DNA of 40,107 nt from an uncultured Clostridia bacterium (GTDB lineage: Bacteria; Bacillota; Clostridia; UMGS1883): positions 1-40,107 of the forward strand of contig CANRJP010000013.1 of NCBI GenBank assembly GCA_947630975.1, read 5' to 3'. Positions 32,935 through 40,107 of the stretch are shown here, in pieces. Position 1 is the stretch's first letter, and each line of letters begins with the position of its first letter. The notes under the pieces were generated by a model. The model did no database searches and had not been told where the DNA came from. It worked only from the letters and a program-made list of their open reading frames with translations. The position numbers and the translations under genes are program-made.

Positions 32935-32963
32935 TTGACAAACATATAAAAATCGTGTAAAAT
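32935..32963 (+). promoter_or_regulatory. SigA promoter of the pot transporter operon
   Basis: TTGACA (32935-32940), a 17-base spacer and TAAAAT (32958-32963). The start would be near 32970, giving a leader of about 140 bases before potA. Confidence 0.86.
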
Positions 32964-32975
32964 ATCACTTGATAA

Positions 32976-33027
32976 AAAACGGTACGAGTGGCGGATTGAC
33001 GTGCATAGTCCACCATAGTACCGTTTT
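32976..33027 (+). promoter_or_regulatory. Structured leader of the pot operon, possible attenuator
   Basis: AAAACGGTAC (32976-32985) pairs perfectly with GTACCGTTTT (33018-33027), and inside it GTGG (32988-32991) pairs with CCAC (33010-33013). The right arm runs into TTTTATTAATTTT, so the structure could stop transcription soon after it begins. I recognise no known riboswitch. The remaining leader (33028-33111) holds the ribosome site AAGGGGTGA and no clear structure. Confidence 0.55.
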
Positions 33028-33111
33028 ATTAATTTTGCGGGATCTGTTTTTTCCCGCAGAAAATCGTTTGAGCCGGATAGGCTCTGTAAAATTTAAAGGG
33101 GTGACGCGGTT

Positions 33112-34605
33112 GTGAAGGACAACAAAAACATTATTATCGAGCTGAAAAACGTCTCGAAGCATTACGGCCAGACCTATGCGGTGGAGGATTTTAATCTTTA
33201 CGTGAAAAAAGGTGAATTTATTACTTTTCTTGGGCCCTCCGGCTGCGGAAAGACCACTACCCTCCGCATGATAGCGGGCTTTGAAATGCCCACCGGCGGA
33301 GAAATTCTCCTTAACGGCAAGGACATTACGGGGCTGCCTCCATATCAGCGGCCCGTCAACACGGTGTTCCAAAGGTACGCGCTTTTCCCGCACCTGGACG
33401 TATACGACAACATAGCCTTCGGCCTGAAACTGAAAAAAATCGAGGACAGAGGCAAAGTCAGAAAGCTTACGACCAAAGAAATAAGCGAAAAGGTTCGGGC
33501 CGCTCTTAAAATCGTGGATTTGGAAGAGTACGAGGACAGAAATATCGCCACGCTCAGCGGCGGACAGCAGCAGAGAATAGCTATAGCCCGGGCTATCGTC
33601 AACGAGCCGGAGATACTTCTGCTGGACGAGCCTTTGGGCGCTCTGGATCTGAAGATGCGGAAGGATATGCAGCTTGAACTGAAGGAAATGCACAAAAAGC
33701 TGGGTATTACCTTCATTTATGTTACTCACGATCAGGAGGAAGCTCTGACGCTCTCCGACACCATTGTGGTAATGAAAGACGGAATGATACAGCAGATAGG
33801 CACGCCGGAGGGGATTTACAACGAACCCGCCAACGCCTTTGTGGCCGATTTCATCGGCGAGAGCAACATTTACAGCGGCACGATTATAGACCGGCTGAAG
33901 GTGCGTTTTCTGGGTCACGTTTTTGACGCGCTGGACGAGTTCGACAAAAACGAAAAGGTGGACGTTGTGGTTCGGCCCGAGGACGTCAAATTAGTTCCTC
34001 CGGGACAGGGAATGTTGGACGGCAAGCTTATAAGCAAAATCTTCAAAGGCATACACTACGAATATACCCTGATGGTGGGCCACTCGGAGGTAATTATTCA
34101 GGACACCCGCAATCTGGAAATCAACTGCGACGCGGGGATAATAATTGAGCCAGACGGCATTCACATAATGAAGAAGGAGCTTACAGCCAACGTCTACGAC
34201 GACGCTTACATCGACAAAAACAACAACGTCATTATATCGGATTTCGCCTTTCCCTGCGACGTTACAAAGCTGGTACCCGGTTCTAAGCTTGACAGCGAAG
34301 GCTACGTCATAGGCCCCGACGGCACAGTCTACGACTTCACCGACGCGGACATAAAGGCCACCATCGGCCTTGGCGATATTGAGATAATGGACAATATTGA
34401 AGAGAGCACCGCTTGGGGCAATATAGTCGAAAACATATACAAAGGCGACCACTATATGGTGACCGTCCGCACGCAGCAGGACGAGGACTTCACACTCGAC
34501 ACAGTATACACCTATGACGCCGGCGATCAGGTGGGCATAAGGGTAAAGCCCGAGCTTATCGGGCTGACCCTTAAGGGGGAGGCAAAGAAATATGCGAAAA
34601 AATAG
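33112..34605 (+). CDS. potA: Spermidine/putrescine-type ABC transporter ATP-binding protein, extended
   Basis: This is the ATPase that powers the neighbouring permeases. Motifs: Walker A GPSGCGKTT near 42-50, Q-loop VFQRYALFPHL near 83-93 (most PotA have QSYALFPH), signature LSGGQQQRIAIARA near 145-158, Walker B ILLLDEPLGALD near 165-176 and a switch His in VTHDQEEA. It has 497 residues where PotA is about 360. The extra C-terminal part carries two similar TOBE-like units, KIFKGIHYEYTLMVG (about 312-326) and NIYKGDHYMVTVRTQ (about 440-454), so this module seems duplicated. The start is GTG 33112. It overlaps potB by 14 bases. Confidence 0.92.
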   Translation: MKDNKNIIIELKNVSKHYGQTYAVEDFNLYVKKGEFITFLGPSGCGKTTTLRMIAGFEMPTGGEILLNGKDITGLPPYQRPVNTVFQRYALFPHLDVYDNIAFGLKLKKIEDRGKVRKLTTKEISEKVRAALKIVDLEEYEDRNIATLSGGQQQRIAIARAIVNEPEILLLDEPLGALDLKMRKDMQLELKEMHKKLGITFIYVTHDQEEALTLSDTIVVMKDGMIQQIGTPEGIYNEPANAFVADFIGESNIYSGTIIDRLKVRFLGHVFDALDEFDKNEKVDVVVRPEDVKLVPPGQGMLDGKLISKIFKGIHYEYTLMVGHSEVIIQDTRNLEINCDAGIIIEPDGIHIMKKELTANVYDDAYIDKNNNVIISDFAFPCDVTKLVPGSKLDSEGYVIGPDGTVYDFTDADIKATIGLGDIEIMDNIEESTAWGNIVENIYKGDHYMVTVRTQQDEDFTLDTVYTYDAGDQVGIRVKPELIGLTLKGEAKKYAKK

Positions 34606-35395
34606 TCTCCACTTTCAGCGGAAATTTCTTTCCATTCCCTACATGGTGTTCCTGATACTTTTCGTAGTGGTGCCCCTATTGCTTATCATAGCCTACGCGT
34701 TCACCGACAGCAGCGGCGTTCCGTCTGTTGCGAACCTTATCTCCTTTTTCAAAGATGTCAACAACATAAACACTTTGATAATCAGCCTTTTGATAGGTTT
34801 GGGCAACACGGTGCTCTGCCTTTTGGTCGGCTACCCTGTCGCCTATTTTCTGGCAAAGAAAAATCTCGGTTTTACCATGGCGACAGTTCTGCTCTTCGTG
34901 ATGCCCATGTGGATAAACTTTGTACTGCGCACGGCGGCCACCCGCGACCTGCTGTTCTGGCTCGGTCTCAACGGCGGCGACCACCCCTATGTCACAACCA
35001 TGATAGGCATGGTTTACAATTATCTGCCTTTTACCATTCTTCCGCTTTATACGACCATGATAAAGATGGATCAAAGCCAGATCGAAGCCAGCTACGACTT
35101 GGGCGCCGCGCCGCCTCAAACGTTTATAAAAATAATTCTGCCCATGACTATGCCGGGCATAGTCTCGGCGGCTACAATGGTGTTCATGCCCACCATGAGC
35201 AGTTATGTAATTTCCGACGTTATGGGCGAACGGAAAATATCCCTCATCGGCAACAGCATACAGCTCTACTTTGACCAGGGGCTTTGGCATATGGGCAGTC
35301 TTGTGGCTCTCATAATGCTTGTAATGATAGTCATAGGCAGCGCCGCCACCCACAACGTCAAAACCGAGGACGACGCGAGAGGAGGCTTATGGTAA
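34592..35395 (+). CDS. potB: Spermidine/putrescine-type ABC transporter permease PotB
   Basis: This 267-residue integral membrane protein of the MetI-like permease superfamily has about six membrane helices, beginning with IPYMVFLILFVVVPLLLIIAYAF. The cytoplasmic EAA loop that contacts the ATPase is EASYDLGAAPPQTFIKIILPMTMPGI (core EASYDLGA near 166-173). It starts inside the end of potA, with GGGGGAGG about nine bases upstream of the ATG. PotB and PotC together make the channel for a polyamine or similar small cationic solute. The exact substrate cannot be read from the sequence. Confidence 0.93.
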   Translation: MRKNSLHFQRKFLSIPYMVFLILFVVVPLLLIIAYAFTDSSGVPSVANLISFFKDVNNINTLIISLLIGLGNTVLCLLVGYPVAYFLAKKNLGFTMATVLLFVMPMWINFVLRTAATRDLLFWLGLNGGDHPYVTTMIGMVYNYLPFTILPLYTTMIKMDQSQIEASYDLGAAPPQTFIKIILPMTMPGIVSAATMVFMPTMSSYVISDVMGERKISLIGNSIQLYFDQGLWHMGSLVALIMLVMIVIGSAATHNVKTEDDARGGLW

Positions 35396-36207
35396 TGAAA
35401 ACCTCCAAGCTTACCGACCTGATACGGAAATTTTACATTTACATCGTGCTTTTTGTGATGTATGCCCCAATCCTGCTGCTGATAGTTTTCAGCTTCACCG
35501 ACACTAAGCTCATCGGCACATGGAACGGTTTCAGTCTGCGGCTTTACACCTCGCTTTTCCGTAATAAAGAGATAATGACGGCGGCAATAAATACCTTTGT
35601 CGTTGCCTTTTCCTCGGCGGCGGTATCGACAGTTTTGGGCACACTCGGCGCAATCGGAATATTTTACAGCGGCAAGCGCGGTAAGGCCGTAATGGAAGGC
35701 ATAAGTCAGATACCTATCATGAACGCGGAAATAGTTACCGCCCTCTCCCTCACCATTCTGTTTGTGTTCTGCGGAATAAAGTTCAACTTTCTGACATTGC
35801 TTGTGGGCCACGTGGTGCTGACAATACCTTTCGTTGTGTTAAGCGTCCGACCCAAGCTGATGCAGATGGATCCCAACATATATGAGGCCGCCCTTGATTT
35901 GGGCGCCACGCCCAACAAGGCCCTTATGCGGGTCATAATGCCGGAAGTAGTGCCCGGCATTATCAGCGGCTTTATTCTCTCGGTGACGCTCAGCCTGGAC
36001 GACTATATTATTACCGCTTTCACCCGTGACACCGCATATCAGACCTTAAGCACCTACGTCTACGGCGTCACAAGCAAAAAAGGCACTCTCCCCCCTTCTC
36101 TCCGCGCCTTAACAACCGTGATTACCCTGCTGGCGCTGGTGGTGCTCCTTATCGCGAACCGAAACGGCAAAACCGCGACAAAAAAACCGAAACACATAAA
36201 AAAGTAA
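35395..36207 (+). CDS. potC: Spermidine/putrescine-type ABC transporter permease PotC
   Basis: This second permease subunit has 270 residues from ATG 35395. That start has GGAGG (35381-35385) nine bases upstream and overlaps the last base of the potB stop. ATG 35389 is only three bases from the same site and is less likely. Membrane helices include YIYIVLFVMYAPILLLIVFSF near the start; the EAA loop is EAALDLGATPNKALMRVIMP. The mature order A-B-C-D is the classical pot operon. The C terminus ends in a lysine-rich cytoplasmic tail (KTATKKPKHIKK). Confidence 0.93.
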   Translation: MKTSKLTDLIRKFYIYIVLFVMYAPILLLIVFSFTDTKLIGTWNGFSLRLYTSLFRNKEIMTAAINTFVVAFSSAAVSTVLGTLGAIGIFYSGKRGKAVMEGISQIPIMNAEIVTALSLTILFVFCGIKFNFLTLLVGHVVLTIPFVVLSVRPKLMQMDPNIYEAALDLGATPNKALMRVIMPEVVPGIISGFILSVTLSLDDYIITAFTRDTAYQTLSTYVYGVTSKKGTLPPSLRALTTVITLLALVVLLIANRNGKTATKKPKHIKK

Positions 36208-36250
36208 CAGATACTAAATATCATATACAAAGAAAGGAAATCAAATCACC

Positions 36251-37696
36251 ATGAAAAAATTTCTTACTGCCCTTACCGTATTTTCACTGATAGCTTCCTC
36301 ATTCTGCCCGGCCTTTGCCGACGAGCCGGAGGAGCTTGTTCTCCGGGTCTATAACTGGCAGGATTATATTAATGACGGAACCGACGAGGACGGACGCAAG
36401 GTTGACCAATCTGTAATGGAGCTTTGGGAGCAGGACTATGAGGCCCGCACCGGTCAAAAGGTTCGCGTGCAGTACGATATGTTTGAGACTAACGAGACCA
36501 TGCTCAACACCCTGCGCACCGGAAAGACTCAGTACGACCTTGTCTGCCCCTCCGACTACATCATACAGAAGATGCTGATTGAGACACAGAAGGGCGACGC
36601 CGGGGAGAAAAATATTTCCCTTGAAAAATATGATATTTCAAAAATGCCCAACTATACGGCCAACGTATCTCCCTATATTTCCGATATGTTCGCCCGATAC
36701 GGCTGGACGGATTACGCCGTTGGCTATATGTGGGGCAGCGTGGGCATAATGTACGACCCCGAGGCCGTCAAGCTCGAGGACGTGAACACCTGGGACTTCC
36801 TTTGGAACACCGACTATAAGAAAATGGCCACCTGCAAGGACACCAGCCGCGACGCTTATGTCATCGGTCTGCTTGAAGTTTACGGCGATGAGCTTAAGAC
36901 CAACCGTCAGGCTTACAAAAACGGCGAAATAGACGGAACCGAGCTTCAGCGCCGCACCCACGAGATAGCCAACCGCACCGACGACGAATCCATCGCCAAG
37001 GTCGAGGCAGCACTTAAGGAAATGAAAGATAACCTTTACGGCTTCGAGGTGGACAGCGGAAAGACCGACATCGTCAGCGGCAAGATAGCGGCGAACGTCT
37101 GCTGGAGCGGCGACGCCGTTTACGCTCTTGACCTTGCGGAGGAAGAGGACGGCAAGTATCTGGAGTTTGTGGTTCCCGACGAGGGCAGCACGGTTTGGTT
37201 CGACGGCTGGGTAATGCCCAAGGGCGCCAATGTGGAGCTTGCTCAAGATTTTGTGGACTTCATGTGTCGGCCCGAAATAGCCGCCATGAATCAGGACTTT
37301 ATCGGCTACACCAGCGTAATTGCCGGAAACGAGATATTTGACCTTGTCCGTGACTGGTACGACGAGGAGGACGGCGAAATAGCCTATGACCTGAGCTATT
37401 TCTTCGGCGGCACACTGTCCGAGGACAGGCTTACCGACGGCAAGGCCATTGTCCGCACCAACGAGGAGCGCCGCCAGCTCATGACCCAGTACCCCGACCT
37501 TGAGACCACCTATCGCTGCGGCATAATGGAGGATTTCGGCGACCAGAACGACAAGGTTCTCGCCGCATGGAGCAAGGTAAAGGGAACCAGCCTTCCAGTA
37601 TGGATCTACATCATTCTCGCCGTTGTAATAATCGGCGCCATTGCCGCCGTGGCACTTTTTGCCGGCGGAAAAGGGAAAAAGAAAAAGAGAAGATAA
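36251..37696 (+). CDS. potD: Spermidine/putrescine-type substrate-binding protein with C-terminal membrane anchor
   Basis: This is the extracytoplasmic receptor of the transporter. A signal peptide (about 1-23) is cut after AFA; there is no lipobox (the only early Cys, in SSFCPAF, lacks the right context). The PotD-like bilobed domain starts LVLRVYNWQDYIN (about 30-42), with DLVCPSDYIIQKM near 98-110 and NVCWSGDAVYA near 279-289. At 481 residues it exceeds PotD (about 350), and it ends with a hydrophobic helix at about 450-471 followed by GGKGKKKKRR, a stop-transfer tail. It therefore seems held to the membrane by its C terminus instead of by a lipid. Confidence 0.91.
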   Translation: MKKFLTALTVFSLIASSFCPAFADEPEELVLRVYNWQDYINDGTDEDGRKVDQSVMELWEQDYEARTGQKVRVQYDMFETNETMLNTLRTGKTQYDLVCPSDYIIQKMLIETQKGDAGEKNISLEKYDISKMPNYTANVSPYISDMFARYGWTDYAVGYMWGSVGIMYDPEAVKLEDVNTWDFLWNTDYKKMATCKDTSRDAYVIGLLEVYGDELKTNRQAYKNGEIDGTELQRRTHEIANRTDDESIAKVEAALKEMKDNLYGFEVDSGKTDIVSGKIAANVCWSGDAVYALDLAEEEDGKYLEFVVPDEGSTVWFDGWVMPKGANVELAQDFVDFMCRPEIAAMNQDFIGYTSVIAGNEIFDLVRDWYDEEDGEIAYDLSYFFGGTLSEDRLTDGKAIVRTNEERRQLMTQYPDLETTYRCGIMEDFGDQNDKVLAAWSKVKGTSLPVWIYIILAVVIIGAIAAVALFAGGKGKKKKRR

Positions 37697-37715
37697 AAAA
37701 ATTTTAAAAAAACTC

Positions 37716-37744
37716 TTGACAAATATAATTCATAGTGCTATAAT
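37716..37744 (+). promoter_or_regulatory. SigA promoter of the trp operon
   Basis: TTGACA (37716-37721), a 17-base spacer and a perfect TATAAT (37739-37744), beginning 19 bases after the potD stop. No terminator for potD is visible in that short space. Confidence 0.9.
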
Positions 37745-37751
37745 AGCTTTA

Positions 37752-38030
37752 ATCAAATATTAAATCCTTTGACCAAAAGTAAGTAGCTTTAATTCCAACT
37801 GTCACAGAGAGCCGGGGCGCTGAGAGCCGGTACAGCGTGTTATTGTGAATGGATTTGCGAGGAGCAAGGAGAACACTTAAAAGGTAAGTATCTGCGCCGT
37901 TGTTCCGCGTTAAGGAACGGAAGTATGCTTGTACTTCTATGAGGAGGGTTATTCCCTTGAATTTGGGTGGCACCACGGAATAGTTATTTCGTCCCATTGA
38001 CTTCAACGTCAGTGGGACTTTTCATTTTAT
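37752..38030 (+). promoter_or_regulatory. T-box leader specific for tRNA-Trp
   Basis: This fills the 350-base gap before trpE. Stem I contains AGAGAGCCGG-type sequence at about 37806-37815 and the specifier loop GAATGGA, in which TGG (37850-37852) is the tryptophan codon. The T-box core GGGTGGCACCACGG is at 37965-37978. The terminator stem is 37991-38001 with 38008-38018 (one G-U pair), followed by a T-rich run. Uncharged tRNA-Trp should pair with the specifier and T-box, prevent the terminator and turn on trpE and trpG. Confidence 0.93.
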
Positions 38031-38033
38031 TTG
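37991..38033 (+). terminator. Regulated terminator of the Trp T-box
   Basis: An 11-bp stem (37991-38001 with 38008-38018) with a six-base loop, followed by TTTTCATTTTATTT. Its left side competes with formation of the T-box antiterminator at 37965-37978. Confidence 0.88.
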
Positions 38034-38046
38034 AGGAGGAATTACC

Positions 38047-39522
38047 ATGTTAAACCCCAGCTTGGGAGAAGTCAAGGAGCTTCTCGAAACACACTCGAAG
38101 ATAACTCACGTACCGGTGATTTATGAGCGTTTGTGCGACAGCGTAACGCCGGTCAGAATTTTTCAGGCCCTGAGTCAGGGCGCCGACCACGCTTTCATTC
38201 TCGAAAGCGCCGGCAGCGACCAGCATTGGCAGCGCTATTCCTTTATCGGTATCAACCCGAGGGCCGAGCTTGCCATAAAGGATCACAAGGGCGCCTATAC
38301 CGAAAACGGCGAAACAAAGACCTTTGAGGTCTATGACCTGCCCGGTTTTCTGAACGAACTGATGAGCAAGTACAACAGTCCCGCCGTCGAAAGCGGCCCC
38401 GGTCTTACCGGCGGCTTTGTGGGCTACTTCGGATACGACACGATACGTTATATCGAACCGAGGCTCTGTAACGCCCCCGTCGACGATTTGAATATCCCGG
38501 ACATAAACCTCTTCCTTTATGAAGAGCTGGTGGCCTACGACCACTTGAGCAACAAGGTGCTGTGCATATTCAACATCACCCGCGGCGACATAGAAAGCAA
38601 ATATTCTCTGGCGGAAGCCAAGGCCGAAAAAATAATACGGGCCATCGAGGATTATGTTCCGCCACGTCGCCCCTACCGTGAGATAAGACCGGTAAAAAAG
38701 ACCAGCAACATCACCCACGAACAGTATCTTAGCAATGTTGAAAAGTCAAAGGAATATATCAGGAAGGGCGATATTTTCCAGATAGTGCCCTCACAGCGGA
38801 TAGAGGTGGAGTCAATGGCCGACCCATATGACGTTTACCGTATGCTGCGCTCCACCAACCCCAGTCCCTATCTGTATTATTTCAAGCACCCAGACTACAG
38901 GATAGCCGGAGCCTCGCCGGAAAAGCTTCTGAGCGTCACCAACGGAATTTGCATGACAAAGCCCATTGCCGGTACGATCCGCCGGGGCAATACTCCCGAA
39001 TCAGATTTGGCAAACGAAAAGAAGCTCATAAACGATCCAAAGGAACGGGCGGAACATACCATGTTGGTCGACCTGGGCCGGAACGACATCGGCAAAGTCA
39101 GCAAATTCGGCACCGTACACGTGGAGAACCTTATGCACATCGAGCGCTATTCAAGAATAATGCACATCGTAAGCGACGTATACGGACAGCTCCAAGACGG
39201 AAAGACGGCGGTGGACGCCCTTATGAGCGTACTCCCCGCCGGTACGCTCAGCGGAGCGCCGAAGATTCGCGCCATGGAGATAATCGACGAGCTTGAGACC
39301 ACAAAACGGGCGCTTTACGGCGGAACCGTCGGTTATCTGGCCTTCGACGGAAATATCGACACCTGCATAGCCATAAGGACGGTGCTGTTCAGGAACGGAA
39401 AGGCCTATGTACAGGCGGGCGGCGGCGTAGTGGCCGACAGCGTACCCGAGAACGAGTATCAGGAGTCGAGAAATAAGGCTTATGCCGTGGTAAAAGCCAT
39501 AGAAATGGCCAACGAGATTTAA
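38047..39522 (+). CDS. trpE: Anthranilate synthase component I
   Basis: This makes anthranilate from chorismate and ammonia, the first step of tryptophan synthesis. It has 491 residues, with GGAGG before the ATG. The N-terminal regulatory part has the tryptophan-binding segment ILESAGSDQHWQRYSFIG near 55-72 (LES is the usual feedback motif). The catalytic part has IFQIVPSQR near 240-248, ASPEKLL, the PIAGTIRRG loop near 306-314, ERAEHTMLVDLGRNDIG near 333-349 and LPAGTLSGAPKIRAMEII near 397-414. All are intact, so it should be feedback-inhibited and active. It is controlled by the T-box and lies 13 bases before trpG. Confidence 0.96.
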   Translation: MLNPSLGEVKELLETHSKITHVPVIYERLCDSVTPVRIFQALSQGADHAFILESAGSDQHWQRYSFIGINPRAELAIKDHKGAYTENGETKTFEVYDLPGFLNELMSKYNSPAVESGPGLTGGFVGYFGYDTIRYIEPRLCNAPVDDLNIPDINLFLYEELVAYDHLSNKVLCIFNITRGDIESKYSLAEAKAEKIIRAIEDYVPPRRPYREIRPVKKTSNITHEQYLSNVEKSKEYIRKGDIFQIVPSQRIEVESMADPYDVYRMLRSTNPSPYLYYFKHPDYRIAGASPEKLLSVTNGICMTKPIAGTIRRGNTPESDLANEKKLINDPKERAEHTMLVDLGRNDIGKVSKFGTVHVENLMHIERYSRIMHIVSDVYGQLQDGKTAVDALMSVLPAGTLSGAPKIRAMEIIDELETTKRALYGGTVGYLAFDGNIDTCIAIRTVLFRNGKAYVQAGGGVVADSVPENEYQESRNKAYAVVKAIEMANEI

Positions 39523-39535
39523 AGGAGGGTAAGTC

Positions 39536-40107
39536 ATGATTTTAATGCTGGACAACTACGACAGCTTTACCTACAACCTTTATCAGCAAATCGGCGAAAT
39601 GTACCCCGATATAAAGGTCGTCAGGAACGACGCCGTGACGGTAGAGGACATCGAAAAGCTGGCCCCGGAGGCGCTTATAGTATCTCCCGGGCCGGGAACA
39701 CCGGACAGCGCGGGCATCTGTGTCGAGGCTATAAGACATTTCAGCGGGAAAATTCCGATCTTTGGAATATGTCTGGGTGAGCAGTCAATAGGTCAGGCCT
39801 TCGGCGGAGTTGTCGGATTGGCGAACGAGCCGCTGCACGGCAAGGCCACCAAGGTACACATAGACACACAGTGTCCGGTGTTCGAGGGCTTGACCGGAGT
39901 CATAGAGGTGGGCCGCTATCATTCGCTTATAGTCGAGCGCGACACCCTCCCCGACTGTCTCCGGATCATAGCCGAGGACGACCGGGGACAAATAATGGCC
40001 CTCCGTCACAAAGAGCATCCCACCTTTGGTATACAATTCCACCCCGAAAGCGTTCTCACGCCTGTGGGCGGGATAATCACCGCAAATTTCCTGCGAATAG
40101 CAGGCAT
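39536..40107 (+). CDS. trpG: Anthranilate synthase component II, glutamine amidotransferase (3' end outside window)
   Basis: This supplies ammonia from glutamine to TrpE. ATG 39536 is preceded by AAAGGAGG about eight bases upstream; 190 codons are visible, nearly the whole protein. Motifs: LMLDNYDSFTYNL at 3-15, SPGPGTPDSAG near 44-54, the nucleophile Cys in FGICLGEQSIGQAFGG near 79 and HPESVLTPVGG near 171 with catalytic His and Glu. The usual CLGHQ reads CLGEQ here; the Cys is kept, so activity is still expected. The gene runs off the window end, and trpD or trpC may follow. Confidence 0.94.
   Translation, partial: MILMLDNYDSFTYNLYQQIGEMYPDIKVVRNDAVTVEDIEKLAPEALIVSPGPGTPDSAGICVEAIRHFSGKIPIFGICLGEQSIGQAFGGVVGLANEPLHGKATKVHIDTQCPVFEGLTGVIEVGRYHSLIVERDTLPDCLRIIAEDDRGQIMALRHKEHPTFGIQFHPESVLTPVGGIITANFLRIAG

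Noticed and set aside
37449-37696. Sortase-type LPxTG signal at the PotD C terminus
   Set aside because: The layout (hydrophobic helix then basic tail) fits, but the only LP is LPVW and no LPxTG-like motif is present.
1-40107. CRISPR array, tRNA or rRNA genes, prophage or transposase genes
   Set aside because: No regularly spaced short direct repeats, no cloverleaf or rRNA sequence, and no recognisable phage or transposase protein was seen on reading the window.

Overview
The window reads as a chromosomal segment of a low-to-mid GC Gram-positive bacterium of class Clostridia, most likely an uncultured member of the Oscillospirales or a neighbouring order. The evidence is as follows. The long minus-strand operon has the gene order of the Bacillus subtilis yloC-to-yloS operon. 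There is a PASTA-domain kinase with its PP2C phosphatase, a Trp T-box leader, SigA promoters with 17-bp spacers, strong AGGAGG-type ribosome binding sites, frequent TTG/GTG starts, and a SpoIIQ-like LytM protein that suggests a spore-forming lineage. I see no tRNA or rRNA gene, CRISPR array, prophage or transposase; the mobile DNA is short non-coding repeats.

Layout. 1-1799 (+): the end of a rubrerythrin gene, a folded repeat, then two overlapping half-size chromate transporters. 1846-16832 (-): one 16-gene operon, yicC-remA-gmk-rpoZ-coaBC-priA-def-fmt-yugP-rsmB-rlmN-prpC-prkC-rsgA-rpe-thiN, driven by a consensus promoter at 16881-16909. 17026-18135 (+): dprA, divergent from that operon. 18342-21987 (-): trxB, an amidohydrolase and gltX, with their own consensus promoter. 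22058-22928 (-): a SpoIIQ-like M23 protein and an unreported 41-residue ORF. 23267-32741 (+): citrate synthase, then pgk-tpiA-gpmI, then a metallophosphoesterase, murI, a DUF1934 protein, an ArgRS-like protein lacking the catalytic core, and an S41 protease. 33112-37696 (+): a polyamine-type ABC transporter (potA, potB, potC, potD) behind a structured leader. 37752-40107 (+): a Trp T-box followed by trpE and an incomplete trpG.

How the genes work together. The minus-strand operon couples translation and ribosome assembly (def, fmt, rsmB, rlmN, rsgA), nucleotide and cofactor supply (gmk, coaBC, thiN, rpe), replication restart (priA) and the PASTA-kinase/phosphatase pair that senses cell-wall state. 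The central plus-strand block covers the entry to the TCA branch and lower glycolysis, then the D-glutamate step of wall synthesis. The last block imports a polyamine-like solute and starts tryptophan synthesis under tRNA-Trp control.

The observations most worth a second look are these. (1) The gene in the usual argS position after the DUF1934 gene keeps only the N-terminal and DALR tRNA-binding modules of arginyl-tRNA synthetase. (2) A family of TA-flanked, MITE-like palindromic elements (two of 178 bp about 94% alike, one 54-bp deletion derivative, one possible end relic) repeatedly supplies stop codons of neighbouring genes and forms the leader of the citrate synthase gene. (3) A second, unrelated folded repeat lies before the chromate transporter pair, and all three mismatches in its arms are still pairable as G-U. 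(4) The transporter has a PotA with a duplicated C-terminal module and a PotD anchored by a C-terminal membrane helix. All family assignments come from motifs and general knowledge; no database search was made.
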